In this document: piece after piece, positions 1-6,267 of the stretch
Position numbering within the stretch: position 1 is the stretch's first letter
Layout: each line of letters begins with the position of its first letter
From: Actinomycetota bacterium
GTDB taxonomy: Bacteria; Actinomycetota; Actinomycetes; Streptosporangiales; Streptosporangiaceae
Reading direction: 5' to 3'
Assembly: GCA_003140115.1 (NCBI GenBank)
Contig: PLIQ01000215.1
Span: 1-10,889 of the forward strand
Length of the DNA: 10,889 nt
The notes under the pieces: model-generated
The model's input: the letters and a program-made list of their open reading frames with translations, nothing else
What the model was told of the DNA's origin: nothing
Databases searched by the model: none
Position numbers and translations under genes: made by a program

Positions 1-1
1 G

Positions 2-160
2 TTAGGCGGCTTTCCTCCCTTGTGCCCACGGCCTGGCTACCTGGTTGATGGTCCGTTCTACCTGCTCTTGCTGGTACAGCGGTCCATCAACCATGCTCGG
101 CCAGGCGGCTCCAAGGTGGCCAACGGGATTATCAATGCGCACCTCGTCTGGCGATTGCAT
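2..160 (-). CDS. possible 52-aa hypothetical protein overlapping the end of the upstream glycosyltransferase
   Basis: An ATG at 160-158 opens a 52-codon frame ending in TAA at 4-2. It overlaps the last 29 bases of the upstream glycosyltransferase gene in a different frame, an arrangement compatible with translational coupling. The protein starts MQSPDEVRIDNPVGHLG and ends ARPWAQGRKAA. It is hydrophilic, with no visible signal peptide or membrane segment and no motif I recognise. By hand count about 34 of 52 codons end in G or C, close to the neighbouring low-GC genes and so not against coding. No good Shine-Dalgarno sequence precedes the ATG. It could be a real small gene, the remnant of a longer gene whose front was replaced, or a chance open frame. 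Nothing else occupies bases 1-131. Confidence 0.3.
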   Translation of the reverse strand: MQSPDEVRIDNPVGHLGAAWPSMVDGPLYQQEQVERTINQVARPWAQGRKAA

Positions 161-1229
161 CCGAGTAGGCGCCGATGGTCTCGGCGGCCAGTCGTTTGTA
201 ATTTATTACATCGAGATCCAGCGTCTCAGGCCGAGGAGTCGCGGCCGCTACCAGTGCGGTACGTAGAGCATCCTCTGGCGTGCCATCGCAGAGCCATACC
301 CATTCACCGCCGAATACATCACGCAAATTTTGGTTTGCTGGAGTGGCATTCAGTACGGCCGGCCTACTGAGGGAGAGCGCCAAGTGGGCGACGCCCGAGT
401 TTAGCGCGCTCCGGGCCATATAGGGCATGAGAACAACATCCGCTGTCGCGAAGATGGTCGGCACTTCGTCGCCATGGATGAAGCGAAGCAGCAAGTGAAC
501 ATCCGTGGAGTCACCGGCCTCCTGCTCGATGGCTTCCGCGATTTCCGAACCCATCGGGCGGCCTGCTATCACGAGCTGCGGTCGGGGCTCAGACAACTGC
601 CGCCAGGCCCGTATTATACCGGGCAGATTTTTATACGGGCGTATCAGCCCAAAACAGAGGAGGACAGGTCGATCATCAAGCTTTAGCTCTTGGCGGAGGG
701 TCGCGGCCTGGGGCTGAGCCGTGTAGTAGTCGCGGTAATGACCATGTGGCACTACTACCGTTGATACTCGCGCCAGTCGGGGATGCCGTTCAACAAGCAG
801 TGATGTCGCCCCTTCGCTAAAGGAAATCAGGAGGTCGACCTGGGAAATAAAGAGCCTATTGTAGGCTCGCCAGAGCCGAGGGCGAGAAAGCTCGTGAGGC
901 TCTAGATCGTGCCCCGTCCATACGAGAACCGCACCACGGCGGCGGGCGAGCCAAAGCAGACCCAAGATGGCTACGACATCGAGCGGCGCAAGCCACGGGC
1001 GTTTCCAGCGAACAAACCATTCGGGAAAATGAATATGTATCACGTCAGGTCGGCTCAGAAGATCTTTCTTCTTGTGGTACGAGCCGATCTTAACGCCGTG
1101 CCTCATTACTTCGCTGAAGAGCAACAGTAGACAAGGATTGTCCGTCAGCTTATCCGGTCCGGGGTTCATCAGCACCTTAAGGATTTTCTCCTGAGAGCGC
1201 TTTCTAACAACACGGTTCTTGCGATCCAC
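132..1229 (-). CDS. GT-B fold glycosyltransferase (GT4-like)
   Basis: A 365-residue cytosolic or membrane-associated glycosyltransferase, probably adding one sugar to a lipid-linked repeat unit; donor and acceptor are unknown. Visible GT-B features are an N-terminal domain with VIHIHFPEW (about 63-71) and VLVWTGHDLEPHE (101-113), then VVVPHGHY (158-165) at the linker. The C-terminal domain opens with FGLIRPYKNLPGIIRAW (193-209), which resembles the nucleotide-sugar-binding half of GT4 enzymes, and continues to a VVLMPYM segment. The length is normal for the family. The start taken is GTG at 1229, preceded by GGGG seven bases upstream. A start near residue 19 (GTG, LKVLMNPG) also has an AGGAG some 12 bases upstream, and that would be a more typical first beta strand. 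It follows the TuaH-like gene by 87 bases in the same direction. Base composition is low for the window: 26 of 60 bases are G or C at 1021-1080. Confidence 0.85.
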   Translation of the reverse strand: MDRKNRVVRKRSQEKILKVLMNPGPDKLTDNPCLLLLFSEVMRHGVKIGSYHKKKDLLSRPDVIHIHFPEWFVRWKRPWLAPLDVVAILGLLWLARRRGAVLVWTGHDLEPHELSRPRLWRAYNRLFISQVDLLISFSEGATSLLVERHPRLARVSTVVVPHGHYRDYYTAQPQAATLRQELKLDDRPVLLCFGLIRPYKNLPGIIRAWRQLSEPRPQLVIAGRPMGSEIAEAIEQEAGDSTDVHLLLRFIHGDEVPTIFATADVVLMPYMARSALNSGVAHLALSLSRPAVLNATPANQNLRDVFGGEWVWLCDGTPEDALRTALVAAATPRPETLDLDVINYKRLAAETIGAYSDAIARRGAH

Positions 1230-1248
1230 CTACACGCCCCTTCAAGCC

Positions 1249-1274
1249 TTGACTACGTACGGCTGGGTAGTCAA
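1249..1274. repeat. inverted repeat, 8-bp perfect arms, between two glycosyltransferase genes
   Basis: TTGACTAC (1249-1256) and GTAGTCAA (1267-1274) pair perfectly around a 10-base loop in the 87-base gap between the two left glycosyltransferase genes. On the minus-strand transcript it would form a hairpin just upstream of the GTG at 1229. It has no run of T after it, so it is not a standard intrinsic terminator. An mRNA processing or stability element, or a protein-binding palindrome, is possible. Confidence 0.5.
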
Positions 1275-1290
1275 ACATTTGAGTCTGGTC

Positions 1291-1322
1291 GACGACGCTG
1301 CTATAAGACGACGCTGCTATAA
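1291..1322. repeat. perfect 16-bp tandem duplication across a stop codon
   Basis: The unit GACGACGCTGCTATAA occurs twice without a gap (1291-1306 and 1307-1322). On the minus strand the second copy supplies the last TTA codon and TAG stop (1319-1317) of the TuaH-like glycosyltransferase. The first copy repeats the TTATAG just downstream. The copies are identical, so the duplication is probably recent or the product of slippage. Confidence 0.9.
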
Positions 1323-2579
1323 ACGGCTAAGTACCTCATCGGACTGGTTCGAGGCTTGTTGTGGCAGGCCGATTACAGAGGCAAACGAGTTGGCGCGGCG
1401 CTCCCAGGTATGCCTGGCGGCGAATGCTATGCACTGACTGGCTCTGGTGGGGTCCTTTGTCGCGACGCCGGGGAAGCCGCTGCCCGCCGTAGAGGGACTG
1501 TTGCTCCCCGCGATCCGGTGAATGGCATTGACAAAGGCAGCGCTGTTGCTGGCCAGCAGCATGATACGGTCGGCCCATCGGGCCTGTTCTCCACGAGTGA
1601 GGTCAGCGCGCAACCACTGGGCCGCCGGAATGTCCGTACTGACCACTGGGACGCCCGCGCCAAGATACTCGAGCGTCTTCAGTGGAAATGATGCCCGGTT
1701 GAAAGGTGTATCCCGATACGGTGTAATCCCGATATCGATAGCCGCCAGATACGACGGAACCGCCTCAGCTGGGACCGGGCCCGCATAATGGACGTGCGAT
1801 CTGTTGATCAATTCTTTGAACCGTTGTTGCTGTTCCCACCGCGGATCCAGCGGGCCGACGATCAAGAGCGAAAGTCCGGCGTCGGCGATTGCATTCAGGA
1901 CCGACAGGTCGATCCGATCCGTTAGCTGCCCTATGAGACCTACAACCGGCTGAGGCAGATCCTTCAACTCGGGCAGAGCGGCCCGCTCGCCGACCTTGAT
2001 CGGCCAGCAGCCGTTAGGGATAACAACGGGGTTGGCGCCGAAGCCTGCCCACCGCTCTGCTAGCCGTGGCGAAACCGCCGCCACCACATCCGCCCGGCCC
2101 ACAGCTCGTATTTCCTGCCGTCGCTGGTACTGCGCAGATAGGCCCATGAGCTCGGCTCCGGCCACGTAGTCGTCGGTACCATAGAAAACATTTACCACGT
2201 TACCGCCCCAGTAACCGAGGAGGTCACGAGGATAGGTTGCCACGACGGCAAACGGTTGGATGCCGAGTCGGCGCAAAGCCCACCTCGTCTGCAGCCGCAC
2301 AAGTGCGGCCGTCGTCACGCGCACACCAGGCCGGCTCAACCCCGGCATGGCCTTTGGCGTGAGGCGGGTGACTTGGCGATTTACGACAGAGATTTCCGGT
2401 CTGAGCGAATAACGAGTCGCGCTGCGCCGCAACGCCGCCGTAACTGGTGAGACTGGCGGATCGACCCACAGAATACGGGTATGGGACGCCATTGCCGTCG
2501 CCATGTGCCGGTCGGTACCACGGATACCATCCCATGACACGGCCGCCATCCAGACCAAATAATGATTCTCTTCGGTCAA
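1317..2579 (-). CDS. TuaH-like GT-B glycosyltransferase (GT4-like)
   Basis: A 420-residue glycosyltransferase whose opening (HYLVWMAAVSWDGIRGTDRH, 6-25) resembles teichuronic acid glycosyltransferase TuaH and related GT4 proteins; it likely extends a lipid-linked glycan at the inner face of the membrane. Other visible features are FYGTDDYVAG (132-141), VAAVSPRLAERW (167-178) and VVIPNGC (185-191) at the domain linker. VVGLIGQLTDRID (212-224) starts the second Rossmann domain, and FPLKTLEYLGAGVPVVST (298-315) matches the donor-binding acidic motif region with Glu304. The start is TTG at 2579, decided by AGGAG at 2589-2585, five bases away. It lies 54 bases after the family 2 glycosyltransferase, so the two are probably co-transcribed. 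The last sense codon is TTA, a rare codon in high-GC actinomycetes, and it lies within the 16-bp duplication. Donor and linkage cannot be predicted. Confidence 0.88.
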   Translation of the reverse strand: MTEENHYLVWMAAVSWDGIRGTDRHMATAMASHTRILWVDPPVSPVTAALRRSATRYSLRPEISVVNRQVTRLTPKAMPGLSRPGVRVTTAALVRLQTRWALRRLGIQPFAVVATYPRDLLGYWGGNVVNVFYGTDDYVAGAELMGLSAQYQRRQEIRAVGRADVVAAVSPRLAERWAGFGANPVVIPNGCWPIKVGERAALPELKDLPQPVVGLIGQLTDRIDLSVLNAIADAGLSLLIVGPLDPRWEQQQRFKELINRSHVHYAGPVPAEAVPSYLAAIDIGITPYRDTPFNRASFPLKTLEYLGAGVPVVSTDIPAAQWLRADLTRGEQARWADRIMLLASNSAAFVNAIHRIAGSNSPSTAGSGFPGVATKDPTRASQCIAFAARHTWERRANSFASVIGLPQQASNQSDEVLSRL

Positions 2580-2584
2580 CGGAT

Positions 2585-2589
2585 CTCCT
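2585..2589 (-). promoter_or_regulatory. ribosome binding site fixing a TTG start
   Basis: AGGAG on the minus strand lies five bases before TTG 2579-2577. This is the strongest Shine-Dalgarno match in the left group and is the reason for choosing TTG as start of the TuaH-like gene. Confidence 0.75.
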
Positions 2590-2633
2590 GGTCGGCGATG
2601 CTCTCTGCGATCGAGTTGACGGGCACCGACGAA

Positions 2634-3644
2634 TTACCTGTTGTCCTGGACACGGTCCCTGCGGTCCAGCTGACGCGGCACGCCAGCCACGGGGACCGCG
2701 CCGGCCACCGGGACCGCGGCGGTCACGGGGACCGCGGCGGCCAGGGGGACTGCGGGCCTGGCCACGGACGGCTGCGCGGCCGGGCGGGCGGGCGCCGTGG
2801 CGGAGGCCGGACGGCTGCTCTCATCGCGCAGCCAGGTCTGGTAGTCGCCACGGACGAGGGCGCGGCTGGCCCTGAGCCGAGCGAACAGGGCCACCGACAG
2901 GAAGTACCCGACCTGCAGCAGCAGGCCTGGCCGACGCCGGACGATGGCGGTCAGGTCGGAGATCCGCGTCCGGTCACCCGAGCTATCCAGACCCTCCGCG
3001 CGTTCGATCTGCACGCCCCCGGTCACGCAGCGGGCTCTACGGGACAGCAGGCCGGCGAACGTCCTCGGCGGGTAAATGACGACCTGAGCGCCGGGCACGA
3101 GCGCCGTCTCGTGCGGTTTGAACATCAGCGATGCGGCAAGATCGTCGGACTGAAGCGGCGGCAGGCCGGCCAGTCGCGCGTGCCCGGCCTCGTTCACGGC
3201 GATGACTCCCCGGCCCCACAGCCCGCGCTGGGCCCCCGGCAGCAGCGTCCAGACGTCGTAGTACCAGCGCACCTGCCACGGCCGTCCGGTCATGACCAGT
3301 TCTCGGCGCGGCGCGGCGGCCAGCACTCCCGGCTGGCCCAGCGCCGCCACCAGGGCCCGGACGTCGTCTACCCGCAACTCGACATCTGCATCGACATAAA
3401 TGCGCGGAAAGCCTGTGGCAGCCCGGTCTCCAGCGGTCAGTGCCTCATGCTTGGAGGCGACGGGAAGGGTCACGATTTGGACGGCCGACCCGAAAGAGGC
3501 CGCCACCTCGGCGGTGTCATCTGTGCAGCCATTGGCAACGACTATTATGTCCATCTCGCCCGGGTCGGCGCCGTTTATTAGCTTTTCGAGGAGGCGCCGG
3601 ATTACTGGGCCCTCATTATGTGCGGGAATCACGACTGTTGTCAC
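2634..3644 (-). CDS. family 2 glycosyltransferase with repetitive Ala/Pro/Val tail
   Basis: A 336-residue GT-A fold, family 2 glycosyltransferase, expected to transfer a sugar from an NDP-sugar to a lipid-linked acceptor. It starts with the classic TTVVIPAHNEG (2-12). IIVVANGCTDDTAE (33-46) is the nucleotide-binding strand, and YVDADVEL (83-90) carries the DXD metal site at Asp85-Asp87. A later SRRARC segment sits where many family members have an Arg-containing acceptor motif. A hydrophobic stretch (LLLQVGYFLSVALFARL) near residue 250 may associate with the membrane. The final 60 or so residues are low-complexity Ala/Pro/Val and contain four 6-residue repeats; they are not part of the catalytic fold. 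The start is GTG 3644, with no Shine-Dalgarno sequence but a CATAAT seven bases before it, suggesting leaderless translation. It may be the first gene of its own transcript ahead of the two left glycosyltransferases. Confidence 0.9.
   Translation of the reverse strand: MTTVVIPAHNEGPVIRRLLEKLINGADPGEMDIIVVANGCTDDTAEVAASFGSAVQIVTLPVASKHEALTAGDRAATGFPRIYVDADVELRVDDVRALVAALGQPGVLAAAPRRELVMTGRPWQVRWYYDVWTLLPGAQRGLWGRGVIAVNEAGHARLAGLPPLQSDDLAASLMFKPHETALVPGAQVVIYPPRTFAGLLSRRARCVTGGVQIERAEGLDSSGDRTRISDLTAIVRRRPGLLLQVGYFLSVALFARLRASRALVRGDYQTWLRDESSRPASATAPARPAAQPSVARPAVPLAAAVPVTAAVPVAGAVPVAGVPRQLDRRDRVQDNR
2682..2753 (-). repeat. four 18-bp coding tandem repeats
   Basis: On the minus strand four in-frame 18-base units (2753-2736, 2735-2718, 2717-2700, 2699-2682) encode AVPLAA, AVPVTA, AVPVAG and AVPVAG. 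The units differ at only a few positions, mostly G/C swaps. They form the core of the low-complexity tail of the family 2 glycosyltransferase. Confidence 0.85.
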
Positions 3645-3912
3645 TCAATGGATTATGCACGACGACAGCGGCCGGGGCCAGCAATTAGTAATGCGGGAGG
3701 AGATTTATTTCCGCGACCACAGAGAACATAGTCCGGAATATGCAGACGTTTACCGGGATATTCGGGCAGGCCCATCCCACTCTATTATGCGAAATCCGTC
3801 TGCATTTGGCATATTTGGCTATCCGGCACGAAATGCTGCCTTCACAAGGGAATGCCCTGATTGCTGCCGGTACGCGAGCCGTCCGCGACCGCCGTCCGCG
3901 ATCATCATCGAG
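3645..3912. other. intergenic gap between flippase and family 2 glycosyltransferase
   Basis: A 268-base gap, richer in A and T over 3680-3860 than the flanking genes. It contains a 9-bp perfect inverted repeat, ATGCAGACG (3740-3748) and CGTCTGCAT (3797-3805), 48 bases apart. A 10-base direct repeat CCGTCCGCGA lies at 3879-3888 and 3892-3901. The candidate -10 of the next gene is at its left end. The only minus-strand frame starting with ATG just after the flippase stop is 29 codons long and not convincing. No clear intrinsic terminator with a T run is present. Confidence 0.6.
3652..3657 (-). promoter_or_regulatory. candidate -10 element for a leaderless glycosyltransferase transcript
   Basis: CATAAT on the minus strand (3657-3652) matches five of six bases of the TATAAT consensus. 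Seven bases separate it from the GTG at 3644, so a transcript would begin at or next to the start codon. No good -35 box is seen at the usual distance. The absence of any Shine-Dalgarno sequence before this GTG fits leaderless initiation, which is common in actinomycetes. Confidence 0.3.
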
Positions 3913-5754
3913 CTACCGCCAGCCTCCACGCCCTAGCTCCCCGGCCGGGCCCGAGTCCAGGTCGCCGGGCCGCATGTCGGTGGCCGGCTGCCGGCCCAGC
4001 GGTGCCGCATGGTTACCCCGGTGCGGGAACCTCCGTTTGACGACGTAGTCGAAGATGGGCAGCGGTCCCGTCGCGTCCCCGTAGGCAGGCCATGGCGGCA
4101 GTAGGTCCCGCGTCAGCGCCGGTGGGTAGGTCTCATCGGACCGGCGTTCGGCCAAGCCGCCTGTCTGGGGCCTGGGCGCTGGCCGATCCTGGGCGATAGT
4201 GCCGCCGGATGCATGCAGGGGACCGGTCCCGGCGTTCATAGCGGCTGAGGAGACCAGGGTGCCGCTCGCGACGGCCGGGACCTTCGGGGCGGCCGTCTCA
4301 GCGCGGCTCTGCCGCAGCCGGGTGAGCGCGGCCCGCATCCGGAAGACCAGCAGGCCGACGATGGCCAGCCCCACCATGCCGCTGACCGCGAGCGCGGCCA
4401 GGTCGTTCGGCAACACCCGCGCCGCGCCGACCGCGGCAAGGCCCGCTACCGCGGCACCGGCCAGCGGAAGCCACAGGTGAGAGCCCAGCACGCGCCGCGG
4501 GATGCCCGCCCGCCTCAGCTCTTGCAGATACCACGGCAGGATCACGCAGCCGGCGACCGCGGTCTCGCCCACGGCGACGCCGAGGATTCCGTCGAGGCGG
4601 GCGCCAACGATGAGTGCGGGGAGCAGCGCCAGCAGCCAGCCAAGCTGAACGGTGAACACGACGCGCGTCCTGGCCAGCACCACGAAGTAGGAATAGGCCA
4701 GCTGGAAGAAGATCGTCAGCGCGGCGAGCAGGGACAGATACAGCAGGACCCGCGAGGCGGGCAGCCAGCGCGCGCCGTAGGCGAACCGGATCAGCGGCGT
4801 GGCCGACCCGCCGATCACTAGGCATATGGGCAGCGCCACGGCGCAGAGCAGCGCCGACGACGACAAGAAGGCCGCGCGCATGGCGTCATGATCATGCTGA
4901 AGGCGCGCGAACGCGGCAGGCGCGACATTGCGGACCGGTAGCGAGAACATGGCGACGGGCCAGGTGGCGAGGTTCAGCGCGAGCACGTAGAAGCCAAGGG
5001 CGGTGGCGCCGAGCATGCGGCCCACCACGAGCTGGTCCACGTTGGTGACGGCGAACGCCACCACCGTCGACCCGGCCAGCGGCGTCCCGTACCGCAGCAG
5101 CGCGCGGGCCCTGCTCCGGTCGAAGCCGAACCGTAGCGGCTCGGGCGAGAACGCGATGTACAAGACCGCGGCCGCCGCCGCGCCGGTGATCCGGCCCACG
5201 GCCAGGCTCATCGCGCCCATCCCGCCCCAGGCCAGGCCCACGGATACCAGGGCGCCGAGCCACCCGCTGACCTGGTCCGCGATCATCCTGCGGTCCTGGC
5301 GGAAGTTCCGGTCCAGCAGCCCGACCGGCGTGCAGACCAGCCCGTCGAGCACGATGTTGAGCGCCAGAACGCGGATGACGTCAGAGGCCGCCGGCGCCCC
5401 CATGGCCGCGGCGTACCTGGGCGCGCCGAAGAAGCAGACGGCATACATGGCGACGCTGCCCGTCACGGCGATGGTCGTGACGGTCGGCGCGATCTCGGCC
5501 GGATCACCCGGCCAGCGGACGATGGCCAGGCTTACCGACAGGTCGTTGAGGCTCAGCATGGCCAGCAGGGCGACCCACGCGACGGCGTAGGTGCCGAAAA
5601 CGTGCGGGCCGAGCATCCTGGCCAGGACGATTCCGATCCCGACCGTGCCCAGCTTACTCAGCGCATTGCTGACGAACGTCCAGCCCAGGGCCCGGGCTGC
5701 CGTGGCACCCAGGGTGTTCTTGTCGGCCGGCCCGGAGCCGCCCGCGGGCCGCAT
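3913..5754 (-). CDS. Wzx-like polysaccharide flippase (MOP superfamily) with long C-terminal tail
   Basis: An integral membrane protein of 613 residues from the chosen start, expected to flip undecaprenyl-diphosphate-linked repeat units from the cytoplasmic to the outer face. The N-terminal part shows the family pattern: ALGWTFVSNALSKLG (about 22-36), then IVLARMLGPHVFGTYAVA, followed by about a dozen strongly hydrophobic segments up to about residue 480. VTNVDQLVVGRMLG in the middle repeats the pattern in the second half, as in Polysacc_synt-type flippases. The last ~130 residues are a Pro/Ala/Gly/Arg-rich, probably disordered cytoplasmic tail not typical of the family. The start is ATG 5754, with GGTGGGG nine bases upstream. 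The frame stays open to a TTG at 5871, but that extension has no ribosome site and is a poor Arg/Gly/Ala sequence. It is divergent from the phosphoglycosyltransferase gene. Confidence 0.88.
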   Translation of the reverse strand: MRPAGGSGPADKNTLGATAARALGWTFVSNALSKLGTVGIGIVLARMLGPHVFGTYAVAWVALLAMLSLNDLSVSLAIVRWPGDPAEIAPTVTTIAVTGSVAMYAVCFFGAPRYAAAMGAPAASDVIRVLALNIVLDGLVCTPVGLLDRNFRQDRRMIADQVSGWLGALVSVGLAWGGMGAMSLAVGRITGAAAAAVLYIAFSPEPLRFGFDRSRARALLRYGTPLAGSTVVAFAVTNVDQLVVGRMLGATALGFYVLALNLATWPVAMFSLPVRNVAPAAFARLQHDHDAMRAAFLSSSALLCAVALPICLVIGGSATPLIRFAYGARWLPASRVLLYLSLLAALTIFFQLAYSYFVVLARTRVVFTVQLGWLLALLPALIVGARLDGILGVAVGETAVAGCVILPWYLQELRRAGIPRRVLGSHLWLPLAGAAVAGLAAVGAARVLPNDLAALAVSGMVGLAIVGLLVFRMRAALTRLRQSRAETAAPKVPAVASGTLVSSAAMNAGTGPLHASGGTIAQDRPAPRPQTGGLAERRSDETYPPALTRDLLPPWPAYGDATGPLPIFDYVVKRRFPHRGNHAAPLGRQPATDMRPGDLDSGPAGELGRGGWR

Positions 5755-5926
5755 GTGGCGTCGCCCCACCGCCCGGAAACGGACGCGGGACCGACGCCTC
5801 GGACCGGCCCCGGGGGCCCCGGCGCTAGCGCCGCGGCCGCTCACTCGCCTGCAGCCGCAATGGCCGCACAAGTGGGATAAGTATTAAATGCGGCATACCG
5901 AATAAAGGCCTCTACTGCGACATTCT

Positions 5927-5954
5927 TACCCGCGGCAGATCGGGCTCGCGGGTA
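5927..5954. repeat. inverted repeat, 8-bp perfect arms, in the divergent region
   Basis: TACCCGCG (5927-5934) and CGCGGGTA (5947-5954) are perfect reverse complements around a 12-base spacer. There is no T run on either side. Its position upstream of the flippase promoter area suggests an operator or structured leader element rather than a terminator. Confidence 0.5.
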
Positions 5955-6122
5955 GTCGGCATCAATGGCCGCCGACCTAGCAGAGAACATGCCTCAGCCT
6001 CCTTCTGGATTCTACGGACACCCTATGCCAGTGGCGCGATATACATCCAGCCGTGAGGATATCCGCTTTGCCCGGAGAAGACGAAGCGAAAATCACCCCT
6101 CTGGGTAGTGGGGCGCCACGGG

Positions 6123-6172
6123 TTTGCTAGTGTTTGCCATGCCCGGCACCGGGGGGACTAACGCCGGGGAAT
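6123..6172 (+). other. possible structured RNA leader ahead of the phosphoglycosyltransferase
   Basis: This stretch contains CCCGGC (6142-6147) and GCCGGG (6163-6168), able to form a 6-bp GC stem around a G-rich loop, followed by GGGGAATC. The order of a CCGGGGGGACTAAC block and a CGGGGAATC block recalls the 5' half of the ydaO/yuaA (cyclic di-AMP) riboswitch, whose usual form is closer to GGGGGAACCAA and GGGGTGAATC. The conserved TGA of the second block is absent, and the expected 3' half (GACAGCTAAC) has only a weak counterpart, GACGATAACG at 6221-6230. The resemblance is from memory and may be coincidence. Confidence 0.18.
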
Positions 6173-6193
6173 CGTATGTACAGACTGCAGATC

Positions 6194-6217
6194 AAATCAC
6201 GCTGCCTTACGTGATTT
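6194..6217. repeat. inverted repeat, 8-bp perfect arms, upstream of the phosphoglycosyltransferase
   Basis: AAATCACG (6194-6201) and CGTGATTT (6210-6217) are perfect reverse complements with an 8-base centre. The symmetry suits a dimeric helix-turn-helix regulator site or an RNA hairpin ending in TTT. It lies 128 bases before the phosphoglycosyltransferase ATG. A 12-codon ORF starting at ATG 6176 ends inside it at 6214. Confidence 0.55.
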
Positions 6218-6267
6218 CCTGACGATAACGGACACATCGGCTTTAGGTTCGGAGAGGAACCATTGCG

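Noticed and set aside
2562..3581. Plus-strand open frame of about 339 codons over the family 2 glycosyltransferase
   Set aside because: Antisense shadow; Gly/Arg/His-rich without motifs, while the minus strand has PAHNEG and the DXD motif.
3400..3936. Plus-strand open frame of about 178 codons extending into the gap after the flippase
   Set aside because: Composition unlike the neighbouring proteins, no motif, and mostly antisense to the family 2 glycosyltransferase.
5755..5871. N-terminal extension of the flippase from TTG 5871
   Set aside because: No ribosome site, and an Arg/Gly/Ala-rich sequence unlike the family; ATG 5754 has GGTGGGG at a fitting distance.
6176..6214. 12-codon ORF MYRLQIKSRCLT as an attenuation leader peptide
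   Set aside because: It has a GGGGA upstream and ends in a palindrome, but has no run of regulatory codons and no following terminator; chance is likely.
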